Positions 1 through 8,894 of a stretch of 64,000 bases of DNA are shown here, piece by piece (positions within the stretch are counted from its first letter, which is position 1; each line of letters begins with the position of its first letter). A model generated the notes under the pieces. The model ran no database searches and was not told the DNA's origin. It saw only the letters and a list, made by a program, of their open reading frames with translations. Source of the stretch: Adiantum capillus-veneris (Eukaryota > Streptophyta > Polypodiopsida > Polypodiales > Pteridaceae); contig CM043960.1 of the NCBI GenBank assembly GCA_014529385.2, positions 116,382,043 through 116,446,042 of the forward strand, written 5' to 3'. Made by a program: the position numbers and the translations under genes.

Positions 1-41
1 CACACACACAAATACACACACACACACACACACACACATAG

Positions 42-101
<60 letters not shown>
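1..101. repeat. (CA)n followed by (CT)n microsatellite
   Basis: A CA tract (about 1-38, one interruption) is followed directly by a CT tract (about 42-100). The tract runs off the left edge. No coding signal. Confidence 0.97.
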
Positions 102-103
<2 letters not shown>

Positions 104-162
104 CTAAAGGCACGCGTAGAGAGGCATAACCGGTGTGCATGTCTCTATGCGCGCCGTTAGTA
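102..162. repeat. Miniature TIR element, copy A (61 bp)
   Basis: The segment starts TACTAAAGGCACGCG and ends CGCGCCGTTAGTA, whose reverse complement TACTAACGGCGCG matches the start with few mismatches. A second element with the same ends lies at 257-317. No clear target duplication is visible. It is too short to encode anything; a MITE remnant is the simplest reading. Confidence 0.55.
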
Positions 163-256
163 CTGTGCATTGACCAGTGTATGTGTGAGTGTTATAGAGA
201 GAGGATGTAAGGCGGGGGAAAGAGAGAGAGAGAGGGAGAGTCTTTCTTTTACCTTA

Positions 257-317
257 TACTAACGGCGCGCGGAGGTGTTTTTTGAGGTCAAAACATGCTC
301 CACGCGCGCCTTTAGTA
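257..317. repeat. Miniature TIR element, copy B (61 bp)
   Basis: It begins TACTAACGGCGCGCG and ends CGCGCGCCTTTAGTA, a nearly perfect 15-bp inverted terminal repeat. Same ends and length as the element at 102-162, different centre. It sits about 165 bp upstream of the histone-like ATG, so it could lie in that gene's promoter or 5' leader. Confidence 0.6.
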
Positions 318-365
318 ATGGGAGTCTCTCACTCTCTCTCTATTTAAATATGCTAAGCTATAGAA

Positions 366-366
<1 letters not shown>

Positions 367-459
<93 letters not shown>
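367..459. repeat. (GA)n microsatellite, ~92 bp
   Basis: Pure GA array ending 23 bp before the ATG at 483. If the downstream locus is transcribed, this would be a GAGA-type promoter or leader element. Open frames through it (Arg-Glu or Ser-Leu polymers) are artefacts. Confidence 0.97.
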
Positions 460-461
<2 letters not shown>

Positions 462-482
462 CCTTTTTTTGTATACAGTGAA

Positions 483-1308
483 ATGGCTAGAACAAAAGCC
501 ACTGCAAGGAAGGCAGGCAAGGGACCAGGATTAGCAGCTAAAGCAAGTAGCAGATCTGCAACCCCAAAGAAAAGACTTGGAAAACCCAATAAAATTCTGA
601 AAGGTCCAAGGGTGAAGAAGTTACAAACTTGCATGGGACTTTTCAGAGAAATCAGAAAGGCACAGAAATGTGTAGATTTATGCATACCAAAGCTGCCCTT
701 TCAGAGGATGGTGAGGTCCATATGTGAAGAAGCTACCTGGGCACCAAAAGGTGGAAGGTGGTGGCATTAATGGCTCTACAAGAAGCAGCAGAGGACTTCC
801 TACTGGAGTACTTCAGTGACATCACCATTGTTGCAGCCCATGCCCACATGGTTACTATAATGGACAAAGATAGTGAGACACTGAAAAGAATAAGGTGGAG
901 GTATGACAAACTACTGGTCCCCAATGTCTGCAGGGATAAGAAAATGAGGGAAATTTTGTTATACCCCCCTGAGCTAGTTCCACAACTCACAGTTGTAGAT
1001 GTCACACATGATGTGAATACAAGGGCAAGGGCAGAGACTATTGCTCGCCAAACAGAGGACATGAGGGAAGCAGAGCTTAAGGAGAAAGCAAAAGTAGCAG
1101 TGGAGTCCCAGAGGCAAACAGAATGCAATGTGACCCTGTCCATAGAGGCAAGCAATCAAGAAACTCTACTTTCAATGAAGGATGGTTTGCTTGCAGAGAT
1201 ACCATTTGTAGATGGAGCCAGAAAGCTAGCTCTGGAAAAAGTGGACATTAATTTATTGCAGAATCTAGATGCTCAGATTTCAGACACAATTATCTATGCT
1301 TGTCTTAA
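483..1308 (+). CDS. Centromeric histone H3-like (CENH3/CENP-A type) module, exon 1 of composite locus
   Basis: The ATG at 483 opens MARTKATARK, the H3 tail with Lys4 and Lys9 kept but Ser10 replaced by Ala. The alpha-N/alpha-1 region follows (FREIRKAQK, PKLPFQRMVRSI). Loop 1 contains an Arg-Trp, then comes ALMALQEAAEDFLLEYFSD and a stretch ending VTIMDKDSETLKRIR. The Arg-Trp plus the QEAAEDFL run, and a loop about two residues longer than canonical H3, are features of plant CENH3 rather than H3.1/H3.3. The reading frame breaks once between about 728 and 761; a single-base correction joins the two histone halves. After the histone fold about 130 residues continue, and the last ones (ISDTIIYACL) begin the protease domain. 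The exon ends at a GTAAGT donor (1309); intron 1309-1380 ends TGCAG. Known H3 variants do not normally carry C-terminal enzymes, so this is a fusion or a captured exon. Confidence 0.8.
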
Positions 1309-1380
1309 GTAAGTGTTACTATCTTGCTAGCTTTGAAAACTCAGATAATAGGTTTGCTAACTCAGGTAAACTCTCTGCAG

Positions 1381-2621
1381 CCTGATCAAAAGTCAACTCC
1401 CACTGCACACCCACACAGAGGTGTTTCTGCTTGATCCACAAATGTCAGTGATTATTAGACAGAAGAACAGTCCATCTGGGACCTTTGAGAGTTGGTTTCT
1501 CCACTGTGCTATGCTGGAAGTTACTGTCATCATCTTTCCATATGAGAACAACCATCACTGGAGTCTCATATGCCTTGATGTTGACCAACCAGCAGTGTGG
1601 GTGTTCAATTCAATAAAAGGAACCCACCCTGAAATTAGGCTGTAAGTGTTTTGTATCAGAAAGTGTTTCTTATAGATATCCATGTAAATTTGAAGCCTCA
1701 TGCTAACATCTTGACGCTGCTTTGTGCAGTTGTATAAAGAGGTTGTTGCTTGCCTATGGCAAGCTATGTGGAAGGTATGAACTATACAAGGCCCCAATCA
1801 AAGATGTACCTGTCCCAAATCAAACCGATGGAAATTCTTGCGGCTGGAGATGTCTTCTCCATGCAGAATATGTCCTGCAAAGCTACTTTGCATTAAAACC
1901 TTTCATGACTAAGGTAACCATTTGGCAATGCATTCAGTCAGTTTTGGTTTAGTTTATAAAAGAATTCTCACCATGTGGTCTTTCAATTTTGCAGAGTGCT
2001 TTAAAAAACTACACATATGATTATTTGCAAAGATACCGGGTAAGTTTAATACAACACCTGCTTACTATGTCTAGCCCCAGAGAGCTTGAAGATAGCGGCT
2101 TGGATGACCGCACTATTGATCTAACAATACATGACGTGCCACCACGACAAACCCCTGCATCCGATACAGTGGAATCACAACGGGCCGAGGGGGTCATATC
2201 AGCAGAAGATGAAAGAGCCGAGGATGAGGAAAGTTCAAATGAGCATATGGAAGGTGCTAGTGTACAACCAGAGGAGACAATGAAAGAGCCAAGTCAACCA
2301 GTGGAGGAGCCAAAAGAGCCTATGGATGAAACCAAAGATGAGGAAAGCAGGCCTATAGATGAGCAAAAGGATATGGATGAGGAAAGCAGGCCTAGGGATG
2401 AGCAAACTGATATGGATCAGGCAAGGATGTGTGAGGCAAGCCGGTCAACCGAGGGAGAGGAAAAGACCTTGGAGGAAACCTTGAATGAGGCAGAAAGAGC
2501 CATGGGGGAGACCCCTGATGAAGATGTGAATGATGAAGCTAAAGCAGAGGAGAGCAACAACGACATCAACACTACAGAGACCCAGTATGGACCCTTGCTA
2601 CCTGTAGATACGGTTGTTCCG
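1381..2621 (+). CDS. Ulp1/C48 SUMO-protease-like module plus acidic linker (exons 2-4)
   Basis: Exons are 1381-1641, 1730-1913 and 1995-2621. Introns 1642-1729 and 1914-1994 have GT...CAG borders and the phases join in frame. The fold starts in exon 1 (DTIIYACL) and continues LIKSQL, VFLLDPQM, NNHHWSLICLDVD, VWVFNSIKG and NQTDGNSCGWRC. This is the His, Asp/Asn, Gln and Cys order of C48 peptidases. The usual Asp of the third motif is Asn here (FNSI), so activity is uncertain. After SALKNYTYDYLQRYR comes a linker of roughly 190 residues rich in Glu/Asp, with two copies of a DEESRPxDEQxDMD repeat (about 2338-2418). A GTAAGT at 2039 could be a further donor, but the frame stays open. Family role: removal or processing of SUMO/ubiquitin-like tags. 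Ulp1 domains are also carried by some plant transposons (Mutator/CACTA type), so capture by an element is an alternative. Confidence 0.78.
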
Positions 2622-2693
2622 GTAATGTCTATTCAAGTATGGCAAAATATGTTCAGCTTCTAACTACTTATATGTACTTGTCAGCTTTTACAG

Positions 2694-3255
2694 AGGTTGA
2701 TTATCTTGGACGTCAATGGATTGCTGCTGATGCGCGTGCCTCTCGGTGACACAGAACCCTTTGAGGATTTGCAAACGTTTCGGATGGGAACTTGTCGAGT
2801 CGTGGTTCGTCCAGGAACCAAGGAATTTATTCAGTTTCTTCTTCCGCGCTTCAGAGTTGCCATATGGTCTTCAATGAAAAGGCAAAACTTGTCGCCACTA
2901 GTTACAATAGTTTGCAGTGTATGCGGTGCTCACACGTCAGATTTTGCCTTTTTGTATGATCAAAGGAAATGCGTTACCGTTGAGGGCCACTACCACCCTA
3001 AAAAAGCACTTACCTCTTTAGTACAAACCGTTTAGCCAAATCGGTGTACCCTTTGATGCAACTAATACACTACTGATTGATGATACTCCTGAAAAGGGAG
3101 AACTAAATCCGCCGGGAACAACTATCTCACCACCTTCTTTCGAGGGGCATTCCTTCGATTTTTACCTTGAAGACATTCTGACTCCATACTTACAGAAATT
3201 GTATCTCAGTCCATTGTTCACGGACGAGTTTGTACTTTCTAATGAATTAAGATGA
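2694..3255 (+). CDS. FCP1/NIF-type HAD phosphatase-like module, last exon
   Basis: Intron 2622-2693 (GTAATG...ACAG) joins the acidic linker to this exon in phase 0. It opens RLIILDVNGLLL, the HAD motif I of the NLI-interacting-factor/FCP1 family (second Asp is Asn, as in DLNGLL-type plant members). It continues VVVRPGTKEF, VAIWSSMKRQNL (motif II), FLYDQRKC, YHPKKAL (candidate motif III Lys) and TNTLLIDDTPEKGELNPPGT (motif IV). A single-base frame break at about 3033 separates KKALTSLVQTV from IGVPFDATNTLLIDD; the second frame then runs to TGA at 3253-3255. The family dephosphorylates Ser/Thr, classically on RNA polymerase II tails, but substrate cannot be inferred. Net of the two frame breaks the five exons total 2,460 nt, about 819 residues. 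Confidence 0.78.
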
Positions 3256-3285
3256 CTCTTCTATCATGTCTTTGTCTTGTCTAAC

Positions 3286-3288
<3 letters not shown>

Positions 3289-3366
<78 letters not shown>
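3289..3366. repeat. (GA)n microsatellite, ~78 bp
   Basis: Pure GA array in the gap between the stop of the composite locus (3255) and the convergent stop at 3490. Confidence 0.97.
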
Positions 3367-3370
<4 letters not shown>

Positions 3371-3489
3371 ACATGGTAAAGAAATGTATTTCAAGCACAC
3401 TTTTTCACAGGGCACAATTGACAAATGAGCTCAATAAACTTCATGTATTGAAAGTCATTTGTATACACTTGGGTTCACAAGAATATCTG

Positions 3490-4910
3490 TTACATTGACA
3501 CTACTTCAACCCGACCATCCAACTCTTTGCACAAAATATCTTTTTCCCTTCGCCACATCACCTTACAGCCAGCTAGGAAAAAGGAAAAATCTGATAGGTC
3601 CCTGTCCATTGACTCTTCAATTATGTCATGCCGCAAATGCTGAAGACTGCATAGCTCCCTTATTGTAACCACCAACAATAGGCCATGCTCTTTATCAATC
3701 ACTTCCACATCCACAGCAGGATTATCTTCCAAACCTGCAGAAACCTGGTGCATAGGAATGTACTTACCATTGAGCATTTGTGATCGCATATACCAAAACG
3801 AGAGTAACAGTGATTGGCTTGCAATCATGTACTTGACAACTAGAGTATCAAGCGCGACCTCGCACCGTAAACCAATCTCTTCCTTTACATACCATCCTCT
3901 GTCAAGAAGTTTGTCACAGGATGACTGCTGAAATGACTTGCACATGAACATAGTTTTCGTAACACGGATGTTGTAGCTATGAAACAACTCTATGAAGAGT
4001 GCAACAGGACAAAAGTTTGCAATTCTAACCAATTTGGTGGGAATAGAGCAACGTAGAGACCTCTGTATATCCTTGTAGAGCTTACTTCGCATTGCCTCCA
4101 CCATTGTTTCCTCGGGAACTGGCCAGTCCACAGTGTTCCAATCGGTTGGTAGAGGCACTTTCACCAACATGCCATTCTTATTCCCTGAGCTGAGTTGGTA
4201 GAAGTGGTCATAAAAAAATATTCCCTCATCAGCCAGGCTTTTGATGCTCCTCCCTGAATACTGTAGAGAACCAATGTGGGCATGAACAACATGGAAGAGG
4301 CCTATTATGCACTCCACAGGCTCCCATTGCTCATAATAAGAGGGATAAACATCTGCAATATATATAAGAAGAGTTAAACTAAGAGTATCAATAAGTAAAA
4401 ATGACAAATCTAATGTAATTGATCTGTGAAGAATGGAGACATTGCTCATAAGAAGCGGGAGAAACATTGAAAAATATATAAGAAAAGTTATAATGAGAGT
4501 ATCAGTAAGTTCACATGTCAAGAGTACTTACAATTGCAACGTGGTTGATGTATATCTGATACATTTCCACCGTTTGCTATCACCTTTGGATGGGTAAACA
4601 CATGCTGAACAAGAACTTCCTTTACAGATCTTTTGCCGATTTCAACTTTGAAGTCCAACACTATGGCCTTCCATGCTGAGCGGTAAACGTTGATACCACT
4701 AGACCTCTTGGGTCTTCTTGGTTGCATGACGACCCATGAACCTTTGTTTATCCTTTGTCCAACCCATTGGTTCTCTGCACTTATTGAAGTTGATATTGTA
4801 ATAGAGGATATGCTACTACTTGGCCTTCTAGGCAAAGTGCAGTTGTTGGTTGTTGGTGTGAGAGACAGTAAACACCTGGAGCTTCTTGGGTGAGAAGACG
4901 TGGAAGCCAT
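3490..4910 (-). CDS. Unrecognised two-exon gene, convergent to the histone/Ulp1/FCP1 locus (~413 aa)
   Basis: Exon 1 (4910-4532) starts MASTSSHPRS, is Ser/Thr-rich for about 45 residues, then basic (QPRRPKRSSG), and ends at a GTAAGT donor (minus strand, + 4531-4526). The intron (4531-4353, 179 nt) ends ATTGCAG. Exon 2 (4352-3490) continues in phase 1 with VYPSYYEQWEPVECIIG and runs to TAA at 3492-3490. The joined protein has no internal stops and mixed composition, with Cys scattered (CNY, RCSIP, SSCDK, LRCEVAL) and no obvious signal peptide or membrane helix. I do not recognise the family. The clean intron and an intact frame of over 400 codons argue for a real gene. It is the best-preserved non-transposon reading frame in the window. 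Confidence 0.65.
4328..4512. repeat. Duplicated splice-acceptor segment inside the intron
   Basis: About 75 bp covering the start of exon 2 and its acceptor (4328-4400) recurs diverged at about 4443-4512. Both share TGCTCATAA, AAACAT, ATATATAAGAA, GAGAGTATCA-like and AATAAGT/CAGTAAGT blocks in the same order. In the distal copy the acceptor AG is gone. This looks like a tandem duplication that left a decoy acceptor region in the intron. Confidence 0.6.
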
Positions 4911-7690
4911 AGCTCTCAGAGAAAAGCTTTAGTGGAGGGAGATTCACTTTGAAAGCATTCTAATGGAGGGAAAGTGTTTTAGAATTCCAATATCTTGTGC
5001 GGGCTTAATGGTCACCCTCCAGTACGTTAATGACCATAAGAGAATATCAAAAGTGGGACCACATGCAAGCACCTAAAAGCTCGGTAAAAGGAAGGAAATT
5101 ACGATGCTACAATCCTAGTTTCGTGAAAGTTTTATGCTATTTTCCTATTTTTTGAGTCTTTCCACGTACTTTCCTACGTAACGTAGCCTTCGTGCTCATT
5201 GGACGCGCTCTATTTTTCTCTCTCTTCATATGGCCCTCCAAATGACCTCTGAAATTTCCTAATGAATCGATTGAACACTAATTACCATAAGGGCTATAAA
5301 CCACACATGCTGGCTACGAGTCATTGTCAGATCTTGGGTACGACCCAACTGTTGGCATTCCTTGGGTGCTTGTTCTTAAGATCGAACAGACATACCAAGT
5401 GTAGTACACAACGACATTAATGGGCAAGCAAGAGTCTTTCATTACGGATGTTTTTGGTGTCATTTTTGCACGACATGGTTTCAGTGTGACACTTGAGTCG
5501 AGTTTTTGATAACCATAAACTCAACTCAGCTAATTTCTACCACGGATTTTAGATGCAACATACCATTGCCACAGCATGGCTGTCCATAAAAGCTAGACTT
5601 TTCACTTGTGTGGATCTCCTGCTGTCTCTATAGCACTAGAGTGTCTATGGACGCATTGTTTTGGGGAAAGACCCCGCGGGTGCTTACTAAATCACCCCAT
5701 AGTCATGGAGGATCATAGTTGATCTATTCTCGTTACACTTTCAAGAAAAGAGTTCCGCAATCTACCATGTGGTAGCGGGCAAATTTAACTTTTCAAGTCG
5801 ATTCTCATCATTCTATACACGGATAACTATGTTGGTTACCATTACTTGCTAGTTGAACAGTTTCTACAAAGGGTTTGACTACGTAGATTCTACCCAATGG
5901 GCTTGGATTACAAAGGCAACACCCAAGGTTTTTGGTGCAATGTTGCTTGTTTTTTCACATGCGCGGACGACGTGTTCCTCTATATTTGTATACGGGTAAG
6001 TGAACATTCAATCTCCAGGTACGTATCTATTGATTTGGTGTTATTCCAGTTTTTAGTATGCATTGCTTGGTTTTTTCAAGTCATTTAAATACGCTTGAAT
6101 ATTTCAAGGCCATGCCAAGGGTAGGGCAAAACAAGTATTTTGGACCGTAGTGTCCAAAGTACATTATGATGTTGTAGGATTCGATTTGGCACATGTTGTC
6201 ACATGGGATACAACATGGTCTAGGGAAGGAGTTCGGTTTAGCCAGTGTGGAGCAATGAATGAGGGTCCCTCTCACTCTTGTCGCAGAGTGTTTAGAGTTA
6301 CCTCCACACACAAGTACATCTTGTACTTGAAGGATGATCTTTTTTCATACATCCTTAGTTGAGACATATTCCACATGTGGCGAATATGAGTCTCTGGGAC
6401 TGACACTGGCGCCGCTATTTCAAGTATGTTTCACGACAAGGTCCCTAGGTGCTGGTCAAATCTGTTTTCTAGACCATTTTCAGTATGACGTATTAGGAGC
6501 AACTTCGGTGGCCAAAAATTGTCGGATACTTAGAATGACTTGTTCAGGTACAAGTACTGCTAAACAACATTACAGATGGTTGTTTATAGATATAGCAAGG
6601 CTCTAAGGTGTTAATGAAAAAGTTTCATTGTTTGTACCTAGAAGTGATCACTATGTCACCTTCTATTATGGTTCAGACGTTTCAGCAAGGCTCGCAAAAG
6701 ATTGCAACTGAAAGTATTTAGTTTCTTTTCAGAACTACTTACATTCCTCTTTAAATGTGTGCTAGGCGCATCACATTTGCCATAAGTATTGGCAAGGATC
6801 AGCATAGATATACAGGTTCGGATCTGTTTTTTGCTAAATGCATGCACACTAGGTGTTATGGGCCCTAGTGTTTAGCAAAGACTGATTTGGAACGGCATGC
6901 ATATTCCTCAGGTTGTTGCTTATAAAGCATTTTTCACTCTATGTGCACTATCTCTATGAGATTACTTTTGGGTCTACTAATCACCAATAGAGGTCATGGC
7001 TCGGTTTAGGTGTTTGTGGATTTTTCAAGATTAACCACGAAGGTTATTCCGGACATTGTTGATTCCTCAACAATGTTATACGCTATTGTGATTCCCCGTT
7101 TACCAGTCGTCTGGGAAGACTGTCTGTAAACTGTGGGGGAAACACACCTCAGTACTGTCAGTATCCAAGGGGATTGGAAGATTACAAAGTGTAATCTTGG
7201 GCTAAAGGATATGCAAAGTGCGTACATTAGCACCAAAAGCATTTATTGCTCTTCTTGGAGTTTACTTACTATCAGTTAACGCATGTTGCGACAAGGTAGT
7301 CTCTTCATGTATAACTCAGGTTCTCAACCTTGAACACTCGTTAGGGTGGGTTTGTTTACTGATGATGAAATTTGGGAACAAGTCAAGGACTTAAACTTGG
7401 CTGATGAGTTATGTCAGCAAGTTACTTTCATGGAAAGTGACAAGAGGTACTCTTTTGGTACATCTTTCTTGTGATAAACTCGTTTACCACGCTCATGAGT
7501 GTTGTAAATGGAGTCTACATACTATGTTTGGATAGGAACCGGTACCATCAGATGCTTACAAATGGACAACAATGTAGAAAACCAAGATGTTACTCTTGGT
7601 TTCATTGAACCTCCTACTGAACCGGGTTCCGCTCAAATGAACCATTGCATCTATGAGGGATGTTATGGTAGAAAACATTAGTGTTCTTAT
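4911..7690. other. No recognisable gene
   Basis: AT-rich sequence with only short, compositionally random frames. I see no domain, tRNA, long tandem repeat or terminal-repeat pair. Because a minus-strand Ty3 integrase lies at 7.7-8.6 kb, part of this could be that element's 3' end and LTR, but no matching second LTR is in the window. Confidence 0.5.
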
Positions 7691-7699
7691 GAGGATACC

Positions 7700-8648
7700 A
7701 TCACTTGTGTTTTTGCGGACGAAAACGCTTCTCCAAGGGGCGAGTAATGTCAGGACAAGGGTAGGACCAGTCACGGACAAGGGCCAGGATGGACATGCAG
7801 TCAAGGGGGTCCCTATATTTAGAAGGCCAAGGGCATATATAGGGCATGGCTGGGTGGTGATGAGCATGTTCCAGTCCCCTTGCCCTTTCATTGGGAAATT
7901 TAAGCAAGACTCAATCATTTTGTTTAAAGGATAGGGCTCTTCTATGCTTATCAGCAACAACCTTTTGCCTTTGTTGAGAGATGGATATAGCATCCTTAAT
8001 CTTTTGGAAAGATTCTTGCAGGTCTTGACTATATTCATCTGCAGCGAAGATCTTCCCATGTACCTTAAGTAGCAGGGGAATTTTTGAGCTTCCTATTACC
8101 TCAAAGGGTGCTTTTTCCATGGAAGTTTTTACAGTGTTATTGTAAGCATATTCCACTAAAGGTAAGTACTTCTCCCATTGGGACTTTTGATCTACTTTTA
8201 TGACATAAGCTTTTAGTAGATGAAGAATTGTTAGGTTAGCTGTTTCACTCTGGCCATCTGTTTGGGGATGATAGGCCAAAGAGAAGTTTAGACTTGTACC
8301 TAGATTCTCAAAGAGACCCTTCCAAAAATTACGGGTCATTCTAGGATCTCTATCCGACAGTATAGACATTGGCAAGCCATGGTACTTGAAGATTTTTGAT
8401 ATAAAGAGGGTTGCCATTTGATGGGCCTTAATAGTCTTTTTGGACATGTATGAAATGTGCTTGAAGAGACAAAAAAAGAGAACAATTTCATTACTTTTTT
8501 TCAGATCATAGAATTCGTGTTGCAACTTTTGTTTACAATTAAGATTGACTAGAAATCTTTTGTTGGTGCTTATGTTGAGATCATTTATAATGGAGAGAAA
8601 ATTGATGCAAGTCAAATCAACAAGACATTGAAGTTGGCTCACCTTCAT
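7700..8648 (-). pseudogene. Ty3/gypsy integrase relic
   Basis: Reading right to left: KKTIKAHQMATLFISKIF, then HGLPMSILSDRDPRM, LAYHPQTDGQSE, LPLVEYAYNNT and KAPFEV, ending at LSFKQND with a stop replacing a Trp before VLLKFP. These are the integrase core (second catalytic Asp in SDRD, Glu in DGQSE) and the start of the C-terminal domain. The N-terminal zinc finger and RT/RNase H are absent; upstream of KKTIKA the similarity stops. A decayed Ty3 fragment. No LTR identified. Confidence 0.85.
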
Positions 8649-8894
8649 GGGAGTAGATTTCCATGAGATTCCTTTTTTGAAGAAATGACCACCCTGAAGA
8701 AGAAAGAAAGAAGTCTTAGTGGTTGGCCTAGAAGCAATTTGGTATTTTTTGGCTCCATCTTGATTGATTTTAGCTCACTGTTGCAGAGTTTGACCTTTAA
8801 CATGTTTTGGTCAACGTAGGTAGAGTACAAAACTCCATTGCCTTGGGTTCCTCTTTGCTGATTGATGAATCTAAAGAAAGCAAGACAAGTTAGT

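Noticed and set aside
275-685. Open frames rich in Arg-Glu or Ser-Leu repeats (also at 13.5, 14.5, 30.3, 46.6, 49.3, 55.4, 61.4-63.2 kb)
   Set aside because: They are translations of GA/CT microsatellites with no independent coding evidence.
753-770. A very short intron explaining the frame break in the histone module
   Set aside because: The available distance is a few to about 30 bases, well below the 70-90 nt of the other introns, and no branch site fits.
733-1155. Minus-strand frame over the histone module
   Set aside because: Antisense shadow of the histone/linker exon, no domain.
5897-6606. Series of 60-90 aa frames on both strands
   Set aside because: No continuity, splice support or recognisable motif; consistent with chance in AT-rich sequence.
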